A DNA stretch of 64,000 nt, taken from Lawsonibacter asaccharolyticus. Lineage in GTDB: Bacteria > Bacillota > Clostridia > Oscillospirales > Oscillospiraceae. The notes below the pieces were generated by a model. The model saw only the letters and a list, made by a program, of their open reading frames with translations. It did no database searches and was not told where the DNA came from. The DNA lies in contig BFBT01000001.1 in NCBI GenBank assembly GCA_003112755.1, positions 1,612,001 to 1,676,000 of the forward strand. The letters run 5' to 3'. The position numbers were made by a program, and so were the translations under genes. Below are positions 23,275 through 33,018 of this stretch, in pieces; the first letter of the stretch is position 1, and each line of letters opens with the position of its first letter.

Positions 23275-23577
23275 ATGAGCATGGAAACAAGGGCCCTGGG
23301 GGATGCCATCCGCGCGGCCCGCATGAAGAAGGGGCTGACTCAGGATGCGCTTTCGGAGCTTCTGGATATCACGCCCACTCATTTGAAGAATATCGAGGGC
23401 TCCCGTCGGAAGCCCTCGGTGCCTCTTCTGTTCCAGATGATGGAGCTTCTGGATCTCTCCGTGGATGCTCTGGTGTTCCAGAGCAGGGAGGAGAGCAGGT
23501 GTCTGCGGATGGACGGCCTTTCGGAGCGGGAGGCGGAGGCGCTGGAGCGTCTGGTGGACGCCATGCGGGAAAAATAG
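23275..23577 (+). CDS. XRE-family transcriptional regulator
   Basis: A 100-aa protein with one Cro/C1-type helix-turn-helix in residues about 7-62 (AIRAARMKKGLTQDALSELLDITPTHLKNIE). The recognition helix contains THLKNIEGS. The C-terminal 35 residues (LSEREAEALERLVDAM) form a short helix, suited to dimerisation. The ATG at 23275 follows GGAGAGGGAG; a second ATG lies 6 bp on. Two copies of TTATCT-N3-AGATAA sit between it and the divergent membrane-anchored gene. Autoregulation and control of that gene are inferred. Confidence 0.88.
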   Translation: MSMETRALGDAIRAARMKKGLTQDALSELLDITPTHLKNIEGSRRKPSVPLLFQMMELLDLSVDALVFQSREESRCLRMDGLSEREAEALERLVDAMREK

Positions 23578-23616
23578 AGCACCGGCTTGGGCGTGGGCCT
23601 GAGCCGGTGCTCTTGT
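23577..23616. terminator. Terminator between XRE and LysO-like genes
   Basis: GAGCACCGGCT pairs perfectly with AGCCGGTGCTC (23577-23587 with 23602-23612), overlapping the last base of the XRE stop codon and followed by TTGTTC. The convergent gene ends at 23629. Confidence 0.75.
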
Positions 23617-23628
23617 TCTGGAAAGTGT

Positions 23629-24624
23629 TCAGAGGGGGAGCGCGATGATGGCGGGGACCAGCACTGGGACGGCTAGGGAGAGAATCAGTCCCGAGGCAAA
23701 GGAGTAGATGGCCATGCGGTCGGCAGTGGCGCTGACTACCACCGGTAGCAGGGTATCCATAGCTGTGGCACCGGGGAGGGCCACCGCCTCGATATAGCCC
23801 AGCTTCTGGGCCACGATGGGGACGGCCACAATGGAAAACAGCTCGTGCATGATGTTGGACAGGAAAGCGGTGGCAGATACGGTGAGGGAGTACGGAGCCA
23901 GCAGGGTGGGGGCCAGGGAATACCAGCCGAATCCGGCCGCTGCCGCTACGCAGTCCTTGGGGCCCAGGGGCAGGAACAGCCCTACCAGGGCCGTCACCGC
24001 AAAGGTGCCCGCCATAACCGCCAGCGGGACCAGAAGGACCCGGAGCCCGGCGGCCCGAATATCCCGGATCAGGCTGCCCTGCCGGCCCATATCCAGGCCC
24101 ACCAGAAAGAGGAGCAGGTACAGCCCCCAGCGGATGACCGTGCCACAGTGGGCTACGGCGGCGTCGGGGAGCAGGAAGCGGCCCGCCAGAATGCCCGCCG
24201 CTACGGTGAAGACGATGGCGAGGGTCAGGCTGTGGTCCACGTGGACCGCCTCCCCGGAACCCGGGTCGCTGTCCTCCGGTGCCTCCTGGCAGGAACGGCC
24301 CTGAGCGTTCAGCTTCAGCAGATATTTTCTCAGGGCGTGGACAGCCAGCATGCTGCCCACCATGGAGGTGAGGGTGACCGCCAGGGCGTTGAGCCCAATG
24401 GTGCCCAGGGAAGAGATGATCTCCTCGTTGGCCCCCAGCTCGGCCCCCAGGGTCACGATCAGCAGCAGCAGAGCCGCCGTCTGAAACCGGCCCAGCCAGG
24501 GCATGGGAAGGGACTGGATCTGGGGGCGGGAGCCCAGAAAGGCCCCAAGAGCCACCAGAGCCAGATAGAGGATCAGATCAAGAAGGGTGCCGGACATCTG
24601 CTGCAACGGGATCACTCCTGACAT
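23629..24624 (-). CDS. LysO (YbjE)-family lysine/metabolite exporter
   Basis: A membrane protein of about 331 aa with roughly 9 helices in two units separated by a hydrophilic linker (about residues 105-130). Family marks are GAELGANEEIISSLGTIG, LFLVGLDMGRQG, GFGWYSLAPTLLAPY and ATAMDTLLPVV, the last typical of LysO-type exporters, which export L-lysine and its toxic analogue in E. coli. Here the first unit is also present, giving the full-length form. The start is uncertain: ATG 24624 lacks a ribosome site, while TTG 24606 has AGGAG 8 bp upstream. No lysine riboswitch is visible. An extended -10 (TGCTATAAT) lies at 24684-24692. Confidence 0.85.
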   Translation of the reverse strand: MSGVIPLQQMSGTLLDLILYLALVALGAFLGSRPQIQSLPMPWLGRFQTAALLLLIVTLGAELGANEEIISSLGTIGLNALAVTLTSMVGSMLAVHALRKYLLKLNAQGRSCQEAPEDSDPGSGEAVHVDHSLTLAIVFTVAAGILAGRFLLPDAAVAHCGTVIRWGLYLLLFLVGLDMGRQGSLIRDIRAAGLRVLLVPLAVMAGTFAVTALVGLFLPLGPKDCVAAAAGFGWYSLAPTLLAPYSLTVSATAFLSNIMHELFSIVAVPIVAQKLGYIEAVALPGATAMDTLLPVVVSATADRMAIYSFASGLILSLAVPVLVPAIIALPL

Positions 24625-24726
24625 GAATAGACGAAAAGAAATGGAGGGCGGGTCTCCTGCCCTCCGGACGCGGACAAAAAATTATTATAGCATGGGTGAA
24701 GAAAAAAGTACAGAAAAATGGAGGAA

Positions 24727-24752
24727 GTCCCCGCGGCCAGTCCCCGCGGCCA
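24727..24752. repeat. Two tandem copies of a 13-bp unit
   Basis: GTCCCCGCGGCCA is repeated twice in direct succession and then begins a third time (GTCCC). It lies in the gene-free stretch 24625-25040. Confidence 0.8.
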
Positions 24753-24773
24753 GTCCCGCCTCATTGGGAAACA

Positions 24774-24811
24774 CCACAAACGCCCGGTCCTTTCGGACCG
24801 GGCGTTTGTGG
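24774..24811. repeat. Perfect 17-bp hairpin in a gene-free region
   Basis: Arms 24774-24790 and 24795-24811 are exactly complementary, with a TTTC loop. TGTTTCCC follows on the minus strand, so it could be a weak terminator, but the nearest minus-strand gene ends 230 bp earlier and has its own terminator. The rest of 24625-25040 shows only G+C-rich local stems and no ORF with a ribosome site. Confidence 0.7.
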
Positions 24812-24982
24812 GAAGAAGGAGACAATACAAAAGGGGACCGGGCCCCGGCCTGCCGACTGGCAGGCATGTCCGGCGGCCTTCTGTACAGGGGTAGCGATGG
24901 AAACGGAGGTCAGCGGCCCCCTTCGGGGCCCCGGCCTCGGCTTTCCGCCTTGGACCTTTCAGCGGCCTCGCGCCGCCTCTCT

Positions 24983-25016
24983 GGAAAACCGTGCCGGCCC
25001 GGCCGGGCCGGCACGG
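24983..25016 (-). terminator. Terminator of the acylating aldehyde dehydrogenase gene
   Basis: A perfect 28-bp palindrome (24989-25016) with 14-bp arms, followed on the minus strand by TTTTCC. It lies 25 bp beyond the stop at 25041. Confidence 0.8.
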
Positions 25017-25040
25017 AATGGATCAGAACTGGCTCTCAGA

Positions 25041-26477
25041 TCACTCCACGTCCATGTCCGGCTTGTTGAACTCGCCGAACAGCTCCTCGTTGCTGGGCAT
25101 ATCCTCGGGCAGAGGACGGGCCACCCAGGTGGTGTTCATGTAGTGCTTCAGGCAGATGTTCTCGGACACGATGTTGCCGCCCCAGGTGCCGCACCCCATG
25201 GAAGACGTGGGAGGCATGCCGTTGGTGGAAGAACCGGAGTTGCCGCGGTTGTTGGGCTGGCGCACCATGATGCGGGACACGGGGGCGCACATGCCCAGAC
25301 GATGGATGTGGTCGTCGTCGAAGGAGTAGATGCCGCAGCTGTGGCCCTTGCCGCCCACGTTGAACATGGCCTGCATCATGGTCAGTGCGTTCTCAAACTC
25401 CCCGTAGTACTTGAACAGGGTCAGCAGAGTGGTCAGCTTCTCGCTGGAGAAGAAGTGCTCCTTGCCCACGTTCTCGATGCCGCCGCCGGTCACAGCGATG
25501 AACTTCCGGTCAGCCGGGATCTCGAACCCAGCGGCCTCCGCCAGCTTCTGCGGGCTGATGGCCACGGTGTTGGGCAGACGGTGCCCAGCCTCGTCCCACA
25601 TGACGGCCTTCAGCTTCTCAGCCTCTTCCTCGTTGGCCAGGTAAGCGCCCTCCTTCACCAGGGCGGCTACGAACCCGTCGTACACGTCCTCGTGGATGAT
25701 CAGGTTGCCGTCGCAGGAGCAGCCGGAGCCGAAGTCGGAGCACTTGGAGATCCGGGTGTTCATGGCAGCCTCAGCCTGACGCTCGGGGGTGTTGCAGGTG
25801 TTGTCGATGATGACAGTCGCGTTGCCGGCGCCGGAGCCGTAGGCCGGCACACCGGAGGAGTATGCGGACTTGACCATGGGACGGCCACCGGTGGCGATGA
25901 CCAGGTCGCAGCGCTTCATCAGCTCCTGGGTCAGGGTGATGCTGGGCTCCTCGATGCCCTGGATGATGTCGGCGGGAGCGCCCTCACGCACCAGGGTCTC
26001 ACGGATGATGTTGATGCACTTGTTGGTGGTCTTCTTCGCGCGCGGATGGGGGCTGCAGATGATGACGTCACGGGCCTTGATGGCATAGATCACCTGGCCG
26101 GCAGGGGTCAGGCAGGGGTTGGTGGTGGGCACCAGGGACGCGATCACGCCCACAGGCTTGGCATACTTCACGATGCCCTTCTCAGGGATCTCCTCGATCA
26201 CGCCCACGCTCTTCTGACGCAGGCAGTCCCGCAGGATCAGCTTCAGCTTGTTCCGCTTGTTCCGCTTGGTCACCTTGTCGCCCAGGCCGGTCTCGTCCAC
26301 CGCCTCGTCAGCCAGGTTCGCCCAAACCTTCATGTCGATCACAGAAGCGGCGACCGCCTGGCACAGCCGGTCCACGCGCTCCTGGTCATAGGTGGCGATG
26401 ATCTCCGCCGCAGCGCGGGCCTTAGCGACCATCCCATCCAGCATTTCGATCTGCTCAGGAGTGACTTCTTTCGCCAT
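25041..26477 (-). CDS. CoA-acylating aldehyde dehydrogenase (EutE/AdhE-N/SauS-like)
   Basis: A stand-alone 478-aa acylating aldehyde dehydrogenase, which interconverts an aldehyde plus CoA and NAD+ with an acyl-CoA and NADH. Seen are PVGVIASLVPTTNP (109-121), the ATGG motif (195-198), the likely nucleophile C253 in GSGCSC, and the C-terminal SSMGCGTWGGN...LKHYMN segment typical of this branch. The GSGCSCDGN active-site loop looks closer to sulfoacetaldehyde dehydrogenase-type members than to EutE, but substrate specificity is uncertain. It has a strong promoter, a good ribosome site (AAAAGGAG) and its own terminator. No microcompartment or sulfonate genes are nearby. It could supply acetyl-CoA/ethanol interconversion in fermentation. 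Confidence 0.9.
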   Translation of the reverse strand: MAKEVTPEQIEMLDGMVAKARAAAEIIATYDQERVDRLCQAVAASVIDMKVWANLADEAVDETGLGDKVTKRNKRNKLKLILRDCLRQKSVGVIEEIPEKGIVKYAKPVGVIASLVPTTNPCLTPAGQVIYAIKARDVIICSPHPRAKKTTNKCINIIRETLVREGAPADIIQGIEEPSITLTQELMKRCDLVIATGGRPMVKSAYSSGVPAYGSGAGNATVIIDNTCNTPERQAEAAMNTRISKCSDFGSGCSCDGNLIIHEDVYDGFVAALVKEGAYLANEEEAEKLKAVMWDEAGHRLPNTVAISPQKLAEAAGFEIPADRKFIAVTGGGIENVGKEHFFSSEKLTTLLTLFKYYGEFENALTMMQAMFNVGGKGHSCGIYSFDDDHIHRLGMCAPVSRIMVRQPNNRGNSGSSTNGMPPTSSMGCGTWGGNIVSENICLKHYMNTTWVARPLPEDMPSNEELFGEFNKPDMDVE

Positions 26478-26539
26478 TGTAATGATCTCCTTTTCCTTAT
26501 TATTTGCCGGACCTCCGTCCAGCTTTCCTTACTGTCGCC

Positions 26540-26568
26540 ATTATACCACTTCTTCCTCTCCCGTCCAA
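26540..26568 (-). promoter_or_regulatory. sigma-A promoter of the acylating aldehyde dehydrogenase gene
   Basis: On the minus strand TTGGAC (26568-26563) and TATAAT (26545-26540) are 17 bp apart. Confidence 0.85.
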
Positions 26569-26631
26569 TACTTCATTTCAATGGTCTTGATAGAAGTTTT
26601 TTATCCTGACACTGGAACACCAGGCTGGAGA

Positions 26632-26685
26632 GAAAAAAGCACCTTCCTCCGGCGTATGGGACAGCGCGGGAGGGAAGGTGCTTTT
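26632..26685 (-). terminator. Terminator after the lepA operon
   Basis: On the minus strand GCACCTTCC pairs with GGAAGGTGC around a 25-nt loop, followed by TTTTTTCTC. It ends the transcript that includes lepA and the small membrane protein. Confidence 0.8.
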
Positions 26686-26702
26686 GGCAGGGAGGGATAT
26701 CC

Positions 26703-26927
26703 TTAAGGTTTACGGATAAAGGCCTCGTACAGGCAGATGACAAATCCAATGACCCCCATAGCGCAAAAAACGAGGTAGGGGATCAGCAGCTCGTTGCCAA
26801 GTAGCGCTGCAAGGGTGCCCGTCATGCCGTTATAGGTATATTGATTTTGGGACAGATACAAGCTGAAGATAAGGTATCCGAGGCTGCCTGTCAGAAACAG
26901 CATACCGCCGAAATGGGATCTTTTCAT
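26703..26927 (-). CDS. Small two-helix membrane protein downstream of lepA
   Basis: A 74-aa protein with two hydrophobic segments (about residues 7-25 and 47-68) separated by a polar loop with a QNQYTYNG motif, and a short basic tail ending in IRKP. It starts 7 bp after the lepA stop, using GGAG inside the lepA end as its ribosome site, so it is co-expressed with lepA. I do not recognise a family. A longer in-frame reading runs back through lepA but is a shadow of that gene. Confidence 0.7.
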   Translation of the reverse strand: MKRSHFGGMLFLTGSLGYLIFSLYLSQNQYTYNGMTGTLAALLGNELLIPYLVFCAMGVIGFVICLYEAFIRKP

Positions 26928-26934
26928 AGGTGTC

Positions 26935-28743
<1,809 letters not shown>

Positions 28744-28838
28744 AAAAGGAAACCTCCTTGGGAAGATCCACGGCCCCGTGGAAGCGGGGCGTGTGGGAAG
28801 AAGAGGGCTCTACTCCGATAGGATCAGCGGCCCCTATT

Positions 28839-30944
28839 TTACCGGATAAGGGTGTTCTCCGTCAAGGTCTCTTCCCGGGACTCCTCGGCGGAGAAGTAGT
28901 AGCGCAGGATGTCCGCCGCGATGCTGGCCAGAGTGGAGCCGCTGCCGCCCTTCTCCACCACCAGGGAGATGGCGATCTGCGGATCGTCATAGGGGGCGAA
29001 GCAGACGAAAACAGCGTTGGATTCCGTCTCGGCGTTCACCTGGGCGGAGCCGGTCTTGGCGCCCACCTGGACAGGAAGGTCCTGGAAATAGCGGGCCAGA
29101 GAGCCCTTCCCGGTGGTCAGGGCCAGCATCCCCGCTTTCACCGCATCCAGATTCTCCGGCTGGATGTCGATGGAGTCCAGCACCTCCGGTTCGTAGGTGT
29201 AAAGCACCTGGGAGAAGTCGCTGGATTTGACCTCCTTGAGGAGATGGGCAGAGTACCGGGTGCCCCCGTTGACCAGGGTGGCGATGTAGTTGGCCAGCTG
29301 GAGGGGGGTGAACTGGCTGCTCTCCTGGCCGATGGCCACCGACAGGGTGCTGCCCTCGTACCAGGTCTGCCCCATGGACTGAGTGTACTCCGGTCCGGCC
29401 ATGACGCCGGTCTCCTCATACAGCTCGATGCCGGTGGGCTCCCCGAGGCCGAATTTGGCGGCAAACTCCTGGAGCCCCTGAATGCCCACCCGGCGGCCCA
29501 CATCGAAGAAGAATACGTTGCAGGAGACCTCCAACGCCTCGGACACATTCACCAGGCCGTGCTTGCGCCGGTACTGGCGCCAATACCAGCACTGGGGGCC
29601 GTCGTCCTGATAATACGTGTAGACGCCAGTGTCCATGATCTCGGTATCCGGCTCAATGATCCCGCTCTCCAGTCCGGCGACAGCGGTGACCATCTTAAAG
29701 GTGGAGCCGGGGGCATAGACACCCTGGAAAGCACGGTTCAGGAAGGGCTTGAGGGGATCAGCGCTGTTCTCCGCCAAATCGGCAGAGTAGGTGGCCAGGT
29801 GATAGGAGGGGTAGGAGGCGGAGGCCAGCACCTCTGCCCGGTTCACGTCCATCACCACGCAGGCTGCGCCCTCTGTGTCCTCACTGGCCAGCTGGGGGAT
29901 AGCCTGGGAGAGGATGTCCTCCACCTGCTTCTGAAGGTCGATGTCGATGGTGAGCACCACGTTGTCCCCCGGCTGGGGGGCGGTGGTCCACTTCTCGGAC
30001 ACCACCTTGCCGCTGGTGTTCCGCTCCACCTCCCGGACCCCGGCGGTGCCCCGCAGGTAGGACTCGAAAGCCAGCTCGGCCCCCTCCTTGCCGACAGTGT
30101 CGTCCATCTCATAGTCCGGCGTGCCGTCCCCGTCCAGATCCAGGTCCTTATATGCATCCCAGTTCTCAATGGCCCCCACCCGGCCCAGCAGATGAGCAGC
30201 GTATTCGGTGTTGTAGGTGCGGACGGTGGCGGCCTCGATCTCCACGCCGGAGAGGCCCTGCTCCTTCACCTTAGAGATGAAGTCGATGTCTACGCCCTCC
30301 GCAAAGACATAGGGAGGCCAGCTGTTCACCATGGAGCGGTAGTACAGCTCGTACAGTACTCCGGCCACGGCGCGCATATCCGCGCCCTCCAACTCCAGCT
30401 GAAAGCTCTCCCGCATTTTTTCCAGCAGTTCCTCGGCGGTGGGAAGGGGGGCGCCCTGGGCCCCGTCGGCGGTGGGGTCATCGATCCACTTCATCTTTAC
30501 CGCCAGCCGCCCCAAGCGGGTGAGGCTGGTGGTGGGGCTGCCCTCTTCATCGGTGGTAGGATACTGGAAGGGGGTGTCCGTGGTGTAGCGGAAGGGGGGC
30601 TGGGCGGTAATGGGGAGGGTGTCCTCCCACTCCACGCCGGCATCCCGGGCAATGCGGATCAGGGCTAGGAGGATGTCGTTGCGGTTTTTCTCCATGGCGT
30701 CGGTGTTCAGGGCGACCTGATAGGTGACCCGGTTGGAGACCAGCACCCGGCCGTACCGGTCCAGGATGTCCCCCCGGGCGGCCTCCACGGTCTGGGTCTC
30801 CGCGATGCTGTTCTGGGAGCGGGCCAGATACTCCGCCCCGTGGATCATCTGGGCGTCATAGAGGGAGGAGCCCAGCCCGAACAGAATGACGGCCAGCAGG
30901 AGGAGCATCCCCAGCCCCCGACGGTGAAATTGTTTTTTCTCCAT
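28839..30944 (-). CDS. mrdA: Class B penicillin-binding protein (PBP2/MrdA-like transpeptidase)
   Basis: A 701-aa cell-wall transpeptidase of the elongation machinery. It has a short cytoplasmic tail and one transmembrane anchor (about residues 11-29), the ARGDILDRYGRVL motif of class B dimerisation domains (56-68), and a transpeptidase domain with S414-TFK-417 as nucleophile motif, S474-C-N476, and K630-TG. An acidic DxDxDG loop (about 268-280, DLDLDGDGTPDYE) resembles an EF-hand/dockerin calcium loop. It ends the mreC-mreD run 30 bp after mreD, which fits a rod-complex role. No rodA or mreB is in the window. Confidence 0.93.
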   Translation of the reverse strand: MEKKQFHRRGLGMLLLLAVILFGLGSSLYDAQMIHGAEYLARSQNSIAETQTVEAARGDILDRYGRVLVSNRVTYQVALNTDAMEKNRNDILLALIRIARDAGVEWEDTLPITAQPPFRYTTDTPFQYPTTDEEGSPTTSLTRLGRLAVKMKWIDDPTADGAQGAPLPTAEELLEKMRESFQLELEGADMRAVAGVLYELYYRSMVNSWPPYVFAEGVDIDFISKVKEQGLSGVEIEAATVRTYNTEYAAHLLGRVGAIENWDAYKDLDLDGDGTPDYEMDDTVGKEGAELAFESYLRGTAGVREVERNTSGKVVSEKWTTAPQPGDNVVLTIDIDLQKQVEDILSQAIPQLASEDTEGAACVVMDVNRAEVLASASYPSYHLATYSADLAENSADPLKPFLNRAFQGVYAPGSTFKMVTAVAGLESGIIEPDTEIMDTGVYTYYQDDGPQCWYWRQYRRKHGLVNVSEALEVSCNVFFFDVGRRVGIQGLQEFAAKFGLGEPTGIELYEETGVMAGPEYTQSMGQTWYEGSTLSVAIGQESSQFTPLQLANYIATLVNGGTRYSAHLLKEVKSSDFSQVLYTYEPEVLDSIDIQPENLDAVKAGMLALTTGKGSLARYFQDLPVQVGAKTGSAQVNAETESNAVFVCFAPYDDPQIAISLVVEKGGSGSTLASIAADILRYYFSAEESREETLTENTLIR

Positions 30945-30973
30945 GGCGCACGCCCCCTTTCAGAGCGGACAGG

Positions 30974-31486
30974 TCACGCCAGGCGGGTGCCCCCCACCCG
31001 GCGGAAGATGGATCGGAAGATGAGATAGACCAAGGGCATCCAGCACAGAGACCAGAGGAACTCCGGCACCGCCACCTGGAGCAGCGACTGGATGGGGGCG
31101 ATCTGGGTGAACAGGCCGGCCAGCAGGCGGACGACCTCCTGCACGGCCAGGACGGCCGCGGAGCAGATCAGGCAACCCAGGAAGTTCTGGTTCAGGGCAT
31201 ACTGGGAGACGATGCCCACCAGGAAGCCGGCCAGCGCCATGCCGAAGACCAGCAGGCTGCTGCTGCCCGGGTAGGCCAGCGTCCAGAGCAGACCCACCGC
31301 CAGTCCAAAGCCGGAGCCGGGAAGGGCCCCCTCCAGCACCGCCACGGCGGAGACCGCCAGAGGCAGAAGGGTGGGAGTGATCCCCAGCAGGGGATAGCGG
31401 CTGAGGACAAAGGCGTCCAGCACCCAGATGGGGAAGAGCCCCAGGGCGTAGATGCACCACTTATAGATTTGGTCTCGTCGGGTCAC
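30974..31486 (-). CDS. mreD: Rod shape-determining protein MreD
   Basis: A 170-aa polytopic protein with about 5-6 helices, the size and topology of MreD. MreD links MreC and the elongation PBP to the membrane. Sequence conservation in this family is low. The identification rests on hydropathy and on its exact position between mreC and the class B PBP. It lies 57 bp downstream of mreC. The long overlapping frame on the same strand is a shadow. Confidence 0.88.
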   Translation of the reverse strand: MTRRDQIYKWCIYALGLFPIWVLDAFVLSRYPLLGITPTLLPLAVSAVAVLEGALPGSGFGLAVGLLWTLAYPGSSSLLVFGMALAGFLVGIVSQYALNQNFLGCLICSAAVLAVQEVVRLLAGLFTQIAPIQSLLQVAVPEFLWSLCWMPLVYLIFRSIFRRVGGTRLA

Positions 31487-31543
31487 AGGGGCGCCCCCTT
31501 TTCGGAAAAGATCGGGAGAGAGACAGCAGGAAACGCGGCGGCG

Positions 31544-32386
31544 TCACTCCACGATGTCAAAGCTCTTGATGACAAAGACTTCCACCAGGCTGTCCAGGTC
31601 CACATCGGGCTCCACCACCGCGTAGCGGTTCATGCCGGAGGGGTCGGTGAAGACGGCCTCCACGGTGCCCACCACCAGGCCGGAGGGGAACACGTCCCCC
31701 TTGCCGGAGGTCACCACCTCGTCCCCTGCTACCAGCTGGGCACCGTCGGGCAGATAGCTCAGCTTCAGCTTGCCCTGGCTCATCAGGGTGAAGTCTCCCT
31801 CCAGGATCCCGGCACTGTAAGTGCGGGTGACCTGGCCGCCGATCTCGATGTCGGTATTGATCAGGGTGGAGACCTTGGACCAGTTCAGACCCACCTCAGA
31901 GACCACCCCCACCAGGGTGCCTGTCTCGGTGATCACGCAGTCATTGACCTCCAGACCCGCGCTGCTCCCCTTGCCGATGGTGAGAGTGGAGTCCCAGTTG
32001 GTGGAGGAGCGGGCGGTGACCTTGGCGGACTCAAAGACGAAGTCCCTCCGCTTGGCCTGCAGATCCAGCAGCTCCCTCAGCTGCTCGTTCTCCCGGCTGG
32101 CCTCCTGGCCCTCCCGGGCCTGCTCCTCCAGCTCAGCGACCTGGCGCTCCAGGTCCTGGATCTGCTGCTCCATCTCCTCATAATGAAAGACATAGGCACG
32201 CACGCCGTCGGCCCAGTCCAGCACGGCGCTCACCCCATTGCGGATGGGGGTGGTGATGAAGCCCACCGCGTTGGAGAGAGGGTCGGCGTTGCCCCCCATC
32301 ACGGCGGACACGATGCCGATCAGCACCGACAGCAGCAGGGCGATGATCAGGAGCAGCAGGCCATTCTGCCGCAGAAAATGTTTCAT
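31544..32386 (-). CDS. mreC: Rod shape-determining protein MreC
   Basis: A 280-aa bitopic protein with an N-terminal membrane anchor (about residues 9-31), a coiled coil (about 68-108, EEMEQQIQDLERQVAELEEQ) and the beta-rich periplasmic-side domain containing ARSSTNWDSTLTIGKGSSAGL and GDEVVTSGKGDVFPSGLVVG, both classic MreC segments. It scaffolds the elongasome with MreD and PBP2. Its start overlaps the maf stop by 4 bp (ATGA), so translation is coupled. Confidence 0.96.
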   Translation of the reverse strand: MKHFLRQNGLLLLIIALLLSVLIGIVSAVMGGNADPLSNAVGFITTPIRNGVSAVLDWADGVRAYVFHYEEMEQQIQDLERQVAELEEQAREGQEASRENEQLRELLDLQAKRRDFVFESAKVTARSSTNWDSTLTIGKGSSAGLEVNDCVITETGTLVGVVSEVGLNWSKVSTLINTDIEIGGQVTRTYSAGILEGDFTLMSQGKLKLSYLPDGAQLVAGDEVVTSGKGDVFPSGLVVGTVEAVFTDPSGMNRYAVVEPDVDLDSLVEVFVIKSFDIVE

Positions 32387-32979
32387 GGACGCCCCTCCTG
32401 TCCTCCAGTGAGCACATCGATCCCCACCTGGCGCAGCATGCCGGCCAGCAGGCAGGTGGGCAGGCCAACCACATTGTGGTAATTCCCGTCGATCCCCTCC
32501 ACCAGCACACAGCCCCGGCCCTGGATGCCGTAGGCCCCGGCCTTGTCCATGGGCTCGCCGGTGGCGATATAGGCCGAGATCTCAGACTGGGTCAGCGGGC
32601 GGAAGCGGACCTGGGTAGCCTCGTGGGCGGTGCGGCTGAAGGTCCCCCGCCGGACCGTGACCCCGGTGTAGACTGTGTGGGCCCGGCCGGAGAGCAGGGA
32701 GAGCATCCGGGCGGCATCCGCTGGGTCCCGGGGCTTGCCCAGCACGGCACCGTCCACCGCCACCACCGTGTCGGCGGCAATGACCACATCGTCCGGCCCG
32801 GCCTGGACAGCCACCTCCTCCGCTTTCTGGCGTGAGAGGACCTCCACCAGCTGGGCGGGGGACAGGCCCGGGGAAGCGATCTCCTCCCCCAGGGCGGGGA
32901 CGACTTCAAATTGTGGGACCCCCATCTGGGCCAGCAGCTCCCGCCGCCGGGGGGATTGGGAAGCCAGGATAATGGACAT
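32383..32979 (-). CDS. maf: Maf-family nucleoside triphosphate pyrophosphatase
   Basis: A 198-aa house-cleaning pyrophosphatase that hydrolyses non-canonical dTTP/UTP-type nucleotides. Conserved features are the start IILASQSPRRRELL (3-16), the catalytic aspartate in VIAADTVV, LGKPRDPADAARML and QGRG near the C-terminus. The ATG at 32979 is chosen over the longer reading from 33000 because GAGGTG lies 6 bp upstream and the shorter protein has the normal family length. The gene lies directly upstream of mreC, as in many Firmicutes, where maf belongs to the mre locus. Confidence 0.94.
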   Translation of the reverse strand: MSIILASQSPRRRELLAQMGVPQFEVVPALGEEIASPGLSPAQLVEVLSRQKAEEVAVQAGPDDVVIAADTVVAVDGAVLGKPRDPADAARMLSLLSGRAHTVYTGVTVRRGTFSRTAHEATQVRFRPLTQSEISAYIATGEPMDKAGAYGIQGRGCVLVEGIDGNYHNVVGLPTCLLAGMLRQVGIDVLTGGQEGRP

Positions 32980-33018
32980 GAGAACACCTCGAAATTCCAT
33001 GAATTGGAGCGCGGGGAC

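Noticed and set aside
24625-24700. Lysine riboswitch upstream of the LysO-like gene
   Set aside because: The leader is too short and lacks the conserved L-box core.
30974-31486. Alternative long same-strand frame (30960-31460) over mreD
   Set aside because: Proline/arginine/glycine-rich composition without membrane helices. The chosen frame has MreD hydropathy and the expected spacing from its neighbours.
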